Shown here: positions 1-6,861 of the stretch, in pieces | Layout of the letters: the number at the start of each line of letters is the position of its first letter | Numbering within the stretch: position 1 is the first letter of the stretch | Origin: an uncultured Lysobacteraceae bacterium | GTDB lineage: Bacteria; Pseudomonadota; Gammaproteobacteria; Xanthomonadales; Xanthomonadaceae | Length of the DNA: 6,861 nt | Direction: 5' to 3' | NCBI GenBank assembly: GCA_946886995.1 | Contig: CAMPJU010000067.1 | Coordinates: 1-6,861, forward strand | Made by a program: the position numbers and the translations under genes | Notes under the pieces: model-generated | The model's database searches: none | Seen by the model: only the letters and a program-made list of their open reading frames with translations | Told to the model about the DNA's origin: nothing

Positions 1-1
1 G

Positions 2-451
2 GTCGATTCGCCCCGCATCACCGTGCGTCCGTCGCCCGGCGAGCTGCAGGTATACAAGTCGGCCGCGTGGACCCAGCCGACGCTCGACCTCGTCCAGGAC
101 GCGGTCGTGCACGGCTTCGAGGATTCCGGCCGCATCGGCGGGGTGGCGCGTCGGGGCGAAGGCATCGATGCCGATTACCAGCTGCTGCTGGACGTGCGGC
201 GGTTCGACTCCGATTACAACGAACCCGGCACCGTGGGCGGTCCCGCCGCGGTGGTGGAGATCGGCGCCAAGCTGCTGGCCGACGATTCGGACCAGGTGGT
301 CGCGAACCGCGTGTTCCGCGTCGCCGTACCGGCGCGCGGCACCGACGTGGCGCGGGTCGCCGCGGCCTTCGAGGAAGCGCTCGGCACTGCGACCGGCGAG
401 ATCATCGGCTGGACCCTGGTCGAAGGCGACCGGCACGAGGCCACGCGATGA
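2..451 (+). CDS. ABC-type transport auxiliary lipoprotein, 3' part (MlaFED/MCE-associated)
   Basis: The 5' end lies outside the window, and 149 C-terminal residues are visible in a frame open from base 2. They show the pattern of the ABC-transport auxiliary component family (ABC_trans_aux, PqiC-like). The visible part opens with a short strand (PRITVRPSPGELQVY), then a conserved Trp and a helix (AAWTQPTLDLVQDAV). Next come a DYQLLLDVRRFDSDY strand, a strand ending in VVEIGAKLL, and a C-terminal helix (VARVAAAFEEALG) after a VANRVFRVAVPA strand. Known members are lipoproteins anchored to the outer membrane that work with MCE-protein/ABC-permease systems in lipid movement across the periplasm. 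The signal peptide and lipobox would be in the missing part. The likely upstream neighbours (permease, ATPase, MlaD-like protein) are inferred from family habit and not seen. The stop overlaps the ATG of the next gene (ATGA). A GTG at 23 is only an internal codon. The family call is fairly secure; the transported lipid is unknown. Confidence 0.8.
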   Translation, partial: VDSPRITVRPSPGELQVYKSAAWTQPTLDLVQDAVVHGFEDSGRIGGVARRGEGIDADYQLLLDVRRFDSDYNEPGTVGGPAAVVEIGAKLLADDSDQVVANRVFRVAVPARGTDVARVAAAFEEALGTATGEIIGWTLVEGDRHEATR

Positions 452-2079
452 CGGAGGCAGCCGCCGGCGCGGCAGAGCGCGACACGATGGAGTACGACGT
501 CGTCGTGGTCGGGGCGGGTCCTGCGGGCCTGGCCTTCGCCATCCGGCTCAAGCAGGTTTCGCCCGACACGACCGTCTGCGTCATCGAGAAGTCGTCGACC
601 ATCGGTGCGCACATCCTGTCCGGCGCGGTGATCGAGCCGGGCCCGCTCGACGCGCTGCTGCCCGGCTGGCGCGACAACCCGCCGCCCATCTGCGTCCCGG
701 CCACGGACGACGAGTTCTGGCTGCTGGGCAAGGACAGCCAGCGCCGCCTGCCGGTGCCACCCGGCATGCGCAACCATGGCAACTTCATCGTCAGCCTCGG
801 CGCGATGTGCGCGTGGCTCGCGCCGCAGGCCGAAGCGCTTGGCGTCGAGATCTACCCCGGCTTCGCCGCGGCCGAGACGCTGCACGACGCCGACGGCCGC
901 GTGGCCGGCGTGCGCATCGGCGACATGGGGATCGCGAAGGACGGCACCCACAAGCCCGGTTACACCCAGGGCATCGACATCCGCGCGAAGGCGACGGTGC
1001 TGGCCGAGGGCGCGCGCGGCCACCTGACCAAGCGCCTCGTCGAGCGCTTCGGGCTGGATGTCGACAGCGACCCGCAGGGCTATTCGATCGGCATCAAGGA
1101 GTTGTGGCAGGTGCCGGCGGACCGGGTGTCGCCCGGCAAAATCGTCCATACGCTCGGCTGGCCCGCGGACACCAGCACCTACGGCGGCAGTTTCCTCTAC
1201 CACCTGGACGGCGGGCGCATCGCACTGGGCTACGTCAGTGGCCTGGACTACCGCGATCCGCACTACCGCCCCTGGGAAGCCTTCCAGCAGTGGAAGCACC
1301 ACCCGCTGGTCAAGCCGCTGCTGGAGGGCGGCACGATCCTGTCGGCGGGCGCCCGCGCGATCGCCACCGGCGGCTGGCAATCGCTGCCACGCGTGGAGAT
1401 GCCCGGCGCGCTGCTCATCGGCGACACCGCCGGCCTGCTCAACGTGCCCAAGATCAAGGGCACGCACCAGGCGATCCGCAGCGGCATGCTCGCGGCCGAG
1501 CACCTCGCGGGCAGTGCGCTTGCCCCGGAGGGGTTCGACGCGAAACTGCGCGCCTCGCCCGCGATGGAAGAACTGCACCGCGTCCGCAACGTCAAGCCCG
1601 GTTTCAAGAAGGGCCTGTGGCTCGGGATGCTGAACGCGGCGTGGGAAACAGTCACTGCCGGCCGCTCGCCGTGGACGCTCCGCAACCGGCCCGACTGGTG
1701 CTCGCTGGAGAAGCTGGACGGGGACGGCGCGCCGGACCGGCCGTACGTGCCCCGCGACCTGGCACCACGCGACCGCCTGGCCGGCGTCTACTTCGCCGCG
1801 ACCGAACACGACGAGGACCAGCCCGTGCACCTGGTCGTGCACGACACCGACGTGTGCGTGACCCGGTGCGCGGAGGAATACGCCAATCCCTGCACCAGGT
1901 TCTGCCCGGCCGGCGTCTACGAGATCGTGGAGGACGCCGACGCGAAGGCCGGCAAGCGCCTGCAGATCAATGCCGCCAACTGCGTGCACTGCAAGACCTG
2001 CGACATCAAGGACCCGTACGAGATCATCACCTGGGTGACGCCCGAGGGCGGCGCGGGCCCCAATTACCAGAACCTCTGA
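448..2079 (+). CDS. Electron transfer flavoprotein-ubiquinone oxidoreductase (ETF-QO)
   Basis: This 543-residue protein has the usual length for bacterial ETF-QO (ETFDH homologue). It takes electrons from reduced ETF and passes them to ubiquinone at the cytoplasmic membrane. The N-terminal FAD dinucleotide-binding motif GAGPAG is at residues 22-27. A second FAD/quinone-domain signature, GDTAGLLNVPKIKGTHQAIR, begins at residue 325. The C-terminal 4Fe-4S ligands are Cys486 (in FCPAGVYE) and Cys512, Cys515 and Cys518 (in NCVHCKTCDIKDP). All are intact, and the protein ends in the family's typical PEGG-rich tail. No transmembrane helix is evident, as expected for a monotopic membrane protein. The frame stays open far upstream, but ATG 448 is the best start: it overlaps the previous stop (ATGA), has a GAGG at 437-440, and puts the FAD motif at the expected distance. 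Met14 (487) is an alternative start. The gene converges on cysNC with 9 bases between the stops. Its partner EtfB appears to start at 6839. Confidence 0.96.
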   Translation: MTEAAAGAAERDTMEYDVVVVGAGPAGLAFAIRLKQVSPDTTVCVIEKSSTIGAHILSGAVIEPGPLDALLPGWRDNPPPICVPATDDEFWLLGKDSQRRLPVPPGMRNHGNFIVSLGAMCAWLAPQAEALGVEIYPGFAAAETLHDADGRVAGVRIGDMGIAKDGTHKPGYTQGIDIRAKATVLAEGARGHLTKRLVERFGLDVDSDPQGYSIGIKELWQVPADRVSPGKIVHTLGWPADTSTYGGSFLYHLDGGRIALGYVSGLDYRDPHYRPWEAFQQWKHHPLVKPLLEGGTILSAGARAIATGGWQSLPRVEMPGALLIGDTAGLLNVPKIKGTHQAIRSGMLAAEHLAGSALAPEGFDAKLRASPAMEELHRVRNVKPGFKKGLWLGMLNAAWETVTAGRSPWTLRNRPDWCSLEKLDGDGAPDRPYVPRDLAPRDRLAGVYFAATEHDEDQPVHLVVHDTDVCVTRCAEEYANPCTRFCPAGVYEIVEDADAKAGKRLQINAANCVHCKTCDIKDPYEIITWVTPEGGAGPNYQNL

Positions 2080-2088
2080 CGCGGGCGC

Positions 2089-3978
2089 TCAGCCCTCCAG
2101 GATGCGGCGCACGATCGACTCGGCCAGTGCATCGGCCGGCGCGGTGGTCGTGTCCAGCACCAGTTCCGCCGCCTCCGGCCGTTCGTATGGCGAATCGATG
2201 CCGGTGAAATTCCGGATCTCGCCCGCGCGCGCCTTGGCGTAGAGTCCCTTGACGTCGCGCGACTCGGCCACCGCAAGCGGCGTGTCGACGAAGACCTCCA
2301 GGAACTCGCCCGGCGCGAACATCTCGCGCGCCATCCGCCGCTCCGCGCGGAACGGCGAGATGAAGCTGACCAGCACGATCAGGCCGGCGTCGACCATCAG
2401 CCGCGACACCTCCGCCACCCGGCGGATGTTCTCCACGCGGTCCTCGTCGGTGAAGCCCAGGTCCTTGTTGAGCCCGTGGCGCACGTTGTCGCCGTCCAGG
2501 ATGTAGGTGTGGCGGCCCAGCGCGTGCAGCCGCTTCTCCACCAGGTTGGCGATCGTCGACTTGCCGGAGCCGGAGAGGCCGGTGAACCACAGGCAGCGGG
2601 GCTGCTGGTGCTTCAGACCGGCGCGCGCGGCGCGGTCGACATCGATGTGCTGCCAGTGGATGTTGCCCGCGCGGCGCAGCGCGAAGTCGAGCGTGCCGGC
2701 GGCCACCGTCGCGTTGGTCTGGCGGTCGACCAGGATGAACGCGCCCAGGTCGCGGTTGTCCGCGTACGACTCGAAGGCGACCGGCTGGTCCAGGTAGAGG
2801 TTGCAGTACGCGACCTCGTTCAGTTCCAGGTGCTTGGCCGCCAGCCGGTCCTGCGTGTTGACGTCGACCTTGTGCTTGATCTCCGTGACCTGCGCGCCGA
2901 CCGTGCGCGCGCCCACCTTCAGCCAGTACGGACGCCCCGGCAGCAGCGGCTGGCCGTCGAGCCACAGCAGGTGCGCGGCGAACTGGTCGGCGACCTCGCA
3001 CGGGTCGCCGGCCGCGGCGATGACGTCGCCGCGACTCGCGTCGATCTCGTCGGCCAGGGTCAGGGTGACGGCGCGCCCCGCCGCGGCGCGGTCCAGGTCG
3101 CCATCGGCGGTGACCACGCGCGCCACCTTCGAGCGCTGGCCGGACGGCAGCACCACGATGTCCGTGCCCGGCGCCACCTCGCCCGCGACGACCATTCCGG
3201 CGAAGCCGCGGAACTCCTGGTTGGGCCGGCACACCCACTGCACCGGCATGCGGAAGCCGGTGGCGCCACGGTCGCGTTCCACCTGCACCGTCTCCAGGTG
3301 CTCGAGCAGCGACACGCCCTCGTACCACGGCGTGTTCTCCGAACGCTCGAGCATGTTGTCGCCGCGCAGCGCCGACAGCGGGATGGCGGTGACGTTCGGG
3401 ATGCCCAGCTGCCCGGCGAGCTCGCGGTAGCCGGCGACGATCCCGTCGAAGACGCCCTGGTCGTAATCGACGAGGTCCATCTTGTTGACCGCCAGCAGCA
3501 CGTGCCGGATGCCCAGCAGGGACACGATGTAGCTGTGGCGGCGGGTCTGGGTCAGCAGGCCCTTGCGGGCGTCCACCAGCACGATCGCGAGGTCCGCGGT
3601 GGACGCGCCGGTGGCCATGTTGCGCGTGTACTGCTCGTGCCCGGGGCAGTCGGCGACGATGAACTTGCGCTTTTCGGTGCCGAAGAAGCGGTACGCCACG
3701 TCGATGGTGATGCCCTGCTCGCGTTCGGCGGCCAGGCCGTCCACCAGCAGTGCGAAGTCGATCTCGCCGTTCTGGGTGCCGTGTCGCAGGCTGTCGGATT
3801 CCAGCGCGGTGACCTGGTCGTCCAGCAGCAGCTTGGTGTCGTGCAGCAGCCGGCCGATCAGCGTGCTCTTGCCGTCGTCCACGCTGCCGCAGGTGATGAA
3901 GCGCAGCAGGCTCTTGGTCTCGTGCTGCTGCAGGTAGGCGGCGACTTCGGCGCCTGCATCGAGGGTCGGTGCGTTCAT
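2089..3978 (-). CDS. cysNC: Bifunctional sulfate adenylyltransferase subunit 1 / adenylylsulfate kinase (CysN-CysC fusion)
   Basis: This 629-residue fusion covers two steps of sulfate activation. The N-terminal part is a translation-factor-type GTPase (CysN): P-loop GSVDDGKST at 31-39, switch [16 protein letters not shown] at 85-99, DCPGHE at 110-115 and NKMD at 165-168. EF-Tu-like beta-barrel domains follow to about residue 450. It drives APS synthesis by CysD through GTP hydrolysis. The C-terminal part (about 455-629) is APS kinase (CysC), which makes PAPS. It has P-loop GLSGSGKS at 467-474, [15 protein letters not shown] at 495-509, FISPF at 539-543 and a [18 protein letters not shown] region. 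Both halves look active. The length matches NodQ/RaxQ/CysNC proteins. ATG 3978 shares its A with the cysD stop (TGATG) and follows a strong AGGAGG 10 bases upstream, so translation is probably coupled. The reading frame also stays open upstream through cysD, but that part is not CysN-like. Confidence 0.97.
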   Translation of the reverse strand: MNAPTLDAGAEVAAYLQQHETKSLLRFITCGSVDDGKSTLIGRLLHDTKLLLDDQVTALESDSLRHGTQNGEIDFALLVDGLAAEREQGITIDVAYRFFGTEKRKFIVADCPGHEQYTRNMATGASTADLAIVLVDARKGLLTQTRRHSYIVSLLGIRHVLLAVNKMDLVDYDQGVFDGIVAGYRELAGQLGIPNVTAIPLSALRGDNMLERSENTPWYEGVSLLEHLETVQVERDRGATGFRMPVQWVCRPNQEFRGFAGMVVAGEVAPGTDIVVLPSGQRSKVARVVTADGDLDRAAAGRAVTLTLADEIDASRGDVIAAAGDPCEVADQFAAHLLWLDGQPLLPGRPYWLKVGARTVGAQVTEIKHKVDVNTQDRLAAKHLELNEVAYCNLYLDQPVAFESYADNRDLGAFILVDRQTNATVAAGTLDFALRRAGNIHWQHIDVDRAARAGLKHQQPRCLWFTGLSGSGKSTIANLVEKRLHALGRHTYILDGDNVRHGLNKDLGFTDEDRVENIRRVAEVSRLMVDAGLIVLVSFISPFRAERRMAREMFAPGEFLEVFVDTPLAVAESRDVKGLYAKARAGEIRNFTGIDSPYERPEAAELVLDTTTAPADALAESIVRRILEG

Positions 3979-4889
3979 CAGAAGTAGCCCTCCTGCTTCT
4001 TCTTCTCCATCGACGCGGACGGATCGTGGTCGATCACCCGGCCCTGGCGTTCGGACGTGGTCGACACCAGCATCTCCGCGATGATCTTCTCCAGCGTGTC
4101 GGCCTCCGACTCGATGGCGCCCGTGAGCGGATAGCAGCCGAGCGTGCGGAAGCGCACCGTCTTCGTCATCGGCGACTCGCCGTCGCGCAGCGGCAGGCGC
4201 TCGTCGTCGACCATGATCAGCGCGCCGTCGCGCTCGACCACCGGCCGCTCGGCGGCGAAGTACAGCGACGGCACCGGGATCTTCTCGCGATAGATGTAGA
4301 GCCAGACGTCCAGCTCGGTCCAGTTCGAGATCGGGAACACGCGCACCGACTCGCCCTTGTGGATGCGGGTGTTGTACAGGCTCCAGAGTTCCGGGCGCTG
4401 GTTCTTGGGATCCCAGCGATGCTGCGCGTTGCGGAACGAGAAGATCCGCTCCTTCGCGCGGGACTTCTCCTCGTCGCGCCGGGCGCCGCCGATGGCCGCG
4501 TCGAACTGCCACTTGTCCAGCGCCTGCTTCAGCGCCTGGGTCTTCATCACGTCGGTATGCACCGTCGCGCCGTGCGACACCGGGCCGATGCCCTGGGCCA
4601 GGCCCTCGGGATTGCTCCAGGTGCGCAGTTCGACGCCGGTCTCCTGCGCGCGGCGGTCGCGGAACGCGATCATCTCCCGGAACTTCCAGCCCGTGTCCAC
4701 GTGCAACAGCGGGATTGGCGGACGCGCGGGATGAAACGCCTTCACCAGCAGGTGCAGCAGCACCGAGCTGTCCTTGCCCACCGAGTACATCATCACCGGG
4801 TTGCGGAACTCCGATGCGACCTCGCGCAGGATATGGATGCTCTCGGCCTCCAGCCGGTCGAGGTGGGACAACGCCTGCGGGTCGGGCAT
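3978..4889 (-). CDS. cysD: Sulfate adenylyltransferase subunit 2 (ATP sulfurylase, small catalytic subunit)
   Basis: This 303-residue protein matches the length of E. coli CysD (about 302) and resembles it along its full length. CysD is the catalytic half of the CysDN ATP sulfurylase, forming APS and pyrophosphate from sulfate and ATP in the cytosol. Visible motifs are [12 protein letters not shown] at 13-24, the PP-loop SVGKDSS at 36-42, [13 protein letters not shown] at 61-73, [15 protein letters not shown] at 134-148, and the C-terminal STTSERQGR followed by the family's terminal GYF. I chose ATG 4889 because it places the first conserved block (HLDRLEAES) where it lies in E. coli CysD. 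An AGGA sits 11 bases upstream, and an AAGGAA directly abuts the ATG. An in-frame ATG at 4925 would add 12 basic residues ([12 protein letters not shown]) and would lie 4 bases after the permease stop; it cannot be excluded. Second gene of a three-gene operon with the permease upstream and cysNC overlapping by one base. Confidence 0.97.
   Translation of the reverse strand: MPDPQALSHLDRLEAESIHILREVASEFRNPVMMYSVGKDSSVLLHLLVKAFHPARPPIPLLHVDTGWKFREMIAFRDRRAQETGVELRTWSNPEGLAQGIGPVSHGATVHTDVMKTQALKQALDKWQFDAAIGGARRDEEKSRAKERIFSFRNAQHRWDPKNQRPELWSLYNTRIHKGESVRVFPISNWTELDVWLYIYREKIPVPSLYFAAERPVVERDGALIMVDDERLPLRDGESPMTKTVRFRTLGCYPLTGAIESEADTLEKIIAEMLVSTTSERQGRVIDHDPSASMEKKKQEGYF
3989..3994 (-). promoter_or_regulatory. 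Shine-Dalgarno of cysNC embedded in the last codons of cysD
   Basis: AGGAGG on the minus strand, 10 bases before the cysNC ATG at 3978. It is formed by the Gln-Glu-Gly codons of the CysD C-terminal KQEGYF. Together with the TGATG junction it fixes the cysNC start and points to coupled translation of the two ATP sulfurylase subunits. Confidence 0.75.
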
Positions 4890-4929
4890 TTCCTTGGAAT
4901 TCCTGTGTCTGCGTGCCTGGAACATGATT

Positions 4930-6714
4930 TTATGCCTGGAACGGCCAGAAAACGGGGATCGCCCAGAGCACGGCCACGCCGACCACGAGCGACAGCGGCG
5001 CGCCGACCCGGACGTAATCGGTGAAGCGGTAGCCCCCTGGCGCATAGATCATCAGGTTGGTCTGGTAGCCGATCGGCGTCATGAAGCCCGCGGATGCCCC
5101 CATCATCACCGCCATGACGAACGGCATCGGGTCCACGCCGAGGTGCGCGGCGGCGGCCAGCGCGATCGGGAACACCAGCACCGCGGCGGCGTTGTTGGTC
5201 AGCAGTTCGGTGAAGACGACGGCGGTGACGTAGACCAGCACGAGGGTCGTGAACGGATCCGCGCCCGACCACCCGGTGAGCAGCCCCGCCGCCGCCGCCG
5301 CGACGCCGCTGCGCTCCAGCGCCGCGCCGAGCGCGAACGACGACGCGATGACGACGATCAACCGCAGGTCGACGCTGCGCCGCAATTCGGCGACGCCGAC
5401 GCAGCCGAACGCCACCGCGAGCCCCGCCGCGGCCACCGCGGACCAGAGGATGTCCACGCCCAGCGTCGTGTTGGACATGATCATCGCGCCGATCAGGCCA
5501 AGCGACAGCAATGCCCGGGGACGGTCGACCTCGGCGATGCCGTCCACCCGGTTGACCATCATGAAGTCCGGGGCGCCGCCGTGGCGGCGCATGAAGCCTT
5601 CGTCGGTCTCCACCAGCAGGGTGTCGCCTGCGTGCAGGACGACGTCGCCGGGCTTCAGGTGCAAGCGCCGCCCGTGGCGCGAAATCGCGATGACCGCCGC
5701 GTTGTAGCGGCTGCGGAACTTCGACTCGACCAGCGTGTGTCCGACGGCTGGCGAGGAATGTGACACGACCAGTTCCACCAGCGTCCGGCGCCCGTCGCCA
5801 TCGAGCTTGAACAACTGGTCGGTCGCGGGGCGCAGGCCCGGCACGCGGCGCAGTTCACGCACTGCATCGGTGATGCCGACGAACACCAGCCGGTCGCCGG
5901 CCTGCAGTTGCATATCGGGCGCCACCGCCGCGTAAACGCGACCGTCGCGGATCAGCTCGACCAGGAACGATCCGGAGAGCTGGCGCAGGCGCGCCTCGCC
6001 GATCGTGCGCCCTTCGACCGGGCCGCCGGCGACGATCTCCATTTCCACCGCGTACTCGCGTGTGTCAGTGGCCTGCTCCAGCGCGGATCGTCGCACCGGA
6101 AGCAGCCATCGCCCCACGGTGAGCAGGTAGGCGCACCCGGCGATCGCCGCGGTCCCGCCCACGGCGAGTGGATCGAACATGTCCAGGGGCGCGAGCCCGG
6201 CCTGCTGGATCACCAGGCCGGCGACGATCAGGTTGGTGCTGGTGCCGACCAGGGTGCACATGCCGCCGAGGATCGTGGCGTAGTTCATCGGCAGCAGCAG
6301 CTTGGACGGCGGAATGCGGGTCCCCCGGGTCCAGTGCTCCACCGCCGAGGTCAGCATCGCCACGATCGGGGTGTTGTTGATGAACGCCGACAGCGGCGCG
6401 CAGATGGCGACCATCCTCGACTGCGCCGCGTACTCGCCGCGTGGCCTGCCCAGCACCCAGTCGCCGATCCAGCGGATCGCCCCGGTGGTCTTGAGCGCCG
6501 CGACCAGCACGAAGAGCACGGCCACCGTCAGCACGCCGGGGTTCCAGAAGCCCGCCAGGGCCTCGCGTGGCGCCAGGATGCCGCTGCCCACCAGCACCGC
6601 CACGGCGCCGACCAGCACCTTGTCCGGCGTGAAGCGCTCCCACAGCAGCAGGCCGAGCGTGGCCAGCACCACCCCGATCGTCGCCCAGCCCTGCCAGTCC
6701 AGCCCCAGCAACAT
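4930..6714 (-). CDS. SLC13/DASS family permease with two TrkA-C domains, probable sulfate importer
   Basis: This is a 594-residue inner-membrane protein. Hydrophobic segments fill residues about 10-205 and 400-594. Between them lie two soluble TrkA-C (RCK_C)-like domains at about 219-290 and 308-376, each with the strand pattern and AGD turn ([20 protein letters not shown]). The two membrane halves carry matching signatures: NNTP (113-116) with GTSTNL (157-162), and NNAA (507-510) with GYQTNL (549-554). These are the repeat-related motifs of the divalent anion:Na+ symporter/ArsB-NhaD type of fold. Family relatives carry sulfate, dicarboxylates or other anions. Position directly ahead of cysD (40 bases) suggests sulfate uptake, which is inference. 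An in-frame ATG at 6777 would add 21 residues rich in Arg, Ser, Ala and Gly. I prefer 6714 because it begins at the first hydrophobic segment, has a GGAA 7 bases upstream, and avoids overlap with the predicted etfB promoter. Substrate is not provable from sequence. Confidence 0.88.
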   Translation of the reverse strand: MLLGLDWQGWATIGVVLATLGLLLWERFTPDKVLVGAVAVLVGSGILAPREALAGFWNPGVLTVAVLFVLVAALKTTGAIRWIGDWVLGRPRGEYAAQSRMVAICAPLSAFINNTPIVAMLTSAVEHWTRGTRIPPSKLLLPMNYATILGGMCTLVGTSTNLIVAGLVIQQAGLAPLDMFDPLAVGGTAAIAGCAYLLTVGRWLLPVRRSALEQATDTREYAVEMEIVAGGPVEGRTIGEARLRQLSGSFLVELIRDGRVYAAVAPDMQLQAGDRLVFVGITDAVRELRRVPGLRPATDQLFKLDGDGRRTLVELVVSHSSPAVGHTLVESKFRSRYNAAVIAISRHGRRLHLKPGDVVLHAGDTLLVETDEGFMRRHGGAPDFMMVNRVDGIAEVDRPRALLSLGLIGAMIMSNTTLGVDILWSAVAAAGLAVAFGCVGVAELRRSVDLRLIVVIASSFALGAALERSGVAAAAAGLLTGWSGADPFTTLVLVYVTAVVFTELLTNNAAAVLVFPIALAAAAHLGVDPMPFVMAVMMGASAGFMTPIGYQTNLMIYAPGGYRFTDYVRVGAPLSLVVGVAVLWAIPVFWPFQA

Positions 6715-6770
6715 GAAGGATTTCCGCGCCGGCCCGGCCGCACCGCGACGCGACGCGCCCGCGCTGCGGG

Positions 6771-6799
6771 GCGACATGCCGGGGGCCGGGCGATAGAAT
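6771..6799 (+). promoter_or_regulatory. Putative sigma-70 promoter for etfB
   Basis: A GCGACA at 6771-6776 (4 of 6 to the TTGACA consensus) is followed after 17 bases by TAGAAT at 6794-6799 (5 of 6 to TATAAT). It lies in a local A/T-rich island within otherwise extremely GC-rich DNA, about 40 bases before the etfB ATG. Transcription would begin near 6805-6807, giving a leader of roughly 33 bases. It is a consensus match by eye only. I see no comparably good match on the minus strand for the permease-cysD-cysNC operon; the best -10-like hexamer there (GATAAA, 6808-6813 read on the minus strand) lacks a good -35. Confidence 0.5.
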
Positions 6800-6821
6800 T
6801 CCCCAGTTTATCGGCATCCCG

Positions 6822-6827
6822 AAGGAA
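6822..6827 (+). promoter_or_regulatory. Ribosome binding site of etfB
   Basis: AAGGAA lies 11 bases before the ATG at 6839. It matters because it supports a real gene start at the very edge of the window, where only seven codons are visible. Confidence 0.6.
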
Positions 6828-6838
6828 TCCCCCGCACG

Positions 6839-6861
6839 ATGAAGATCCTCGTCGGCTACAA
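6839..6861 (+). CDS. etfB: Electron transfer flavoprotein beta subunit, 5' end only
   Basis: Only seven complete codons (MKILVGY) and two bases of the next fall inside the window. This start closely resembles the N-terminus of bacterial EtfB, typically MKILV-YKRVVDYN in Xanthomonas relatives. EtfB with EtfA forms the soluble FAD/AMP heterodimer that accepts electrons from acyl-CoA and other dehydrogenases and delivers them to ETF-QO. The call is supported by the ETF-QO gene on the same strand about 4.8 kb upstream, and by an AAGGAA 11 bases before the ATG plus a plausible promoter. With so few residues this is recognition of a short motif plus context, not a domain match. etfA would be expected just beyond the window. 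Confidence 0.72.

Noticed and set aside
67..447. N-terminal extension of ETF-QO in the same open frame
   Set aside because: The translation is an Arg/Gly-rich shadow of the auxiliary lipoprotein frame. ATG 448 with the ATGA overlap gives the normal family length.
214..1989. A 591-codon open frame antisense to ETF-QO
   Set aside because: It mirrors the codon structure of a fully convincing ETF-QO gene, its translation is rich in Arg, Ala, Val and Gly with no domain I recognise, and such frames are expected in very GC-rich DNA.
2476..3987. A 503-codon plus-strand open frame opposite cysNC
   Set aside because: Composition (Val, Arg, Gln, Ala, Asp, His) is typical of the reverse complement of a real GC-rich gene. 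The opposing cysNC has all its catalytic motifs.
3979..4512. Upstream extension of the cysNC frame
   Set aside because: It lies wholly inside cysD, in another frame, and shows no CysN similarity. The start at 3978 has a strong Shine-Dalgarno.
4774..5763. A 329-codon plus-strand frame opposite the permease and cysD start
   Set aside because: It spans the junction of two real minus-strand genes and has an Arg/Asp/His-rich translation without recognisable motifs.
6726..6792. G/C-rich inverted stretches in the divergent region as a possible terminator or operator
   Set aside because: The runs of CCGG-type sequence are expected at this base composition. No T run follows and the arms do not pair clearly.
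6065..6817. A 250-codon minus-strand frame starting at 6817
   Set aside because: It is an out-of-frame shadow of the permease with an Arg/Gly/Ala-rich translation and no membrane pattern.

Overview
The window is a compact, very GC-rich stretch of bacterial chromosome, almost entirely coding, with strong third-position G/C bias. Gene content suggests a gammaproteobacterium of the Xanthomonadales (Lysobacter/Luteimonas/Xanthomonas-like). The clues are a fused CysN-CysC protein, an ETF:ubiquinone oxidoreductase with a bacterial-type C-terminal 4Fe-4S cluster, and an EtfB start resembling those I know from Xanthomonas relatives. The assignment comes from reading the sequence, not from a database match.

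Layout. (1) Positions 2-451, plus strand: the 3' end of an ABC-transport auxiliary lipoprotein of the kind that accompanies MlaFED/MCE lipid-trafficking systems. (2) Positions 448-2079, plus strand: complete ETF:ubiquinone oxidoreductase, overlapping gene 1 by an ATGA junction. (3) Positions 2089-3978, minus strand: cysNC, fused sulfate adenylyltransferase GTPase subunit and APS kinase. (4) Positions 3978-4889, minus strand: cysD, the catalytic sulfate adenylyltransferase subunit, sharing one base with cysNC. (5) Positions 4930-6714, minus strand: an SLC13/DASS-type permease with two TrkA-C-like domains between its membrane halves. (6) Positions 6715-6838: a 124-bp divergent intergenic region with a plausible sigma-70 promoter and RBS for the next gene. 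(7) Positions 6839-6861, plus strand: the first codons of what looks like etfB.

The minus-strand genes form a sulfate uptake and activation operon: permease (likely sulfate import), CysD plus CysN (ATP + sulfate to APS, driven by GTP hydrolysis), and the CysC domain (APS to PAPS). No PAPS/APS reductase or sulfite reductase gene is in the window. The plus-strand genes on either side belong together by function: EtfAB collects electrons from acyl-CoA and related dehydrogenases, and ETF-QO passes them to ubiquinone. The sulfate module therefore sits, in opposite orientation, between two parts of one electron-transfer pathway.

I see no IS element, CRISPR array, rRNA, tRNA, large repeat or clear intrinsic terminator. 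There is no gene-free stretch over 300 bases. All gene families are known. The interest lies in the arrangement, not in a new protein.
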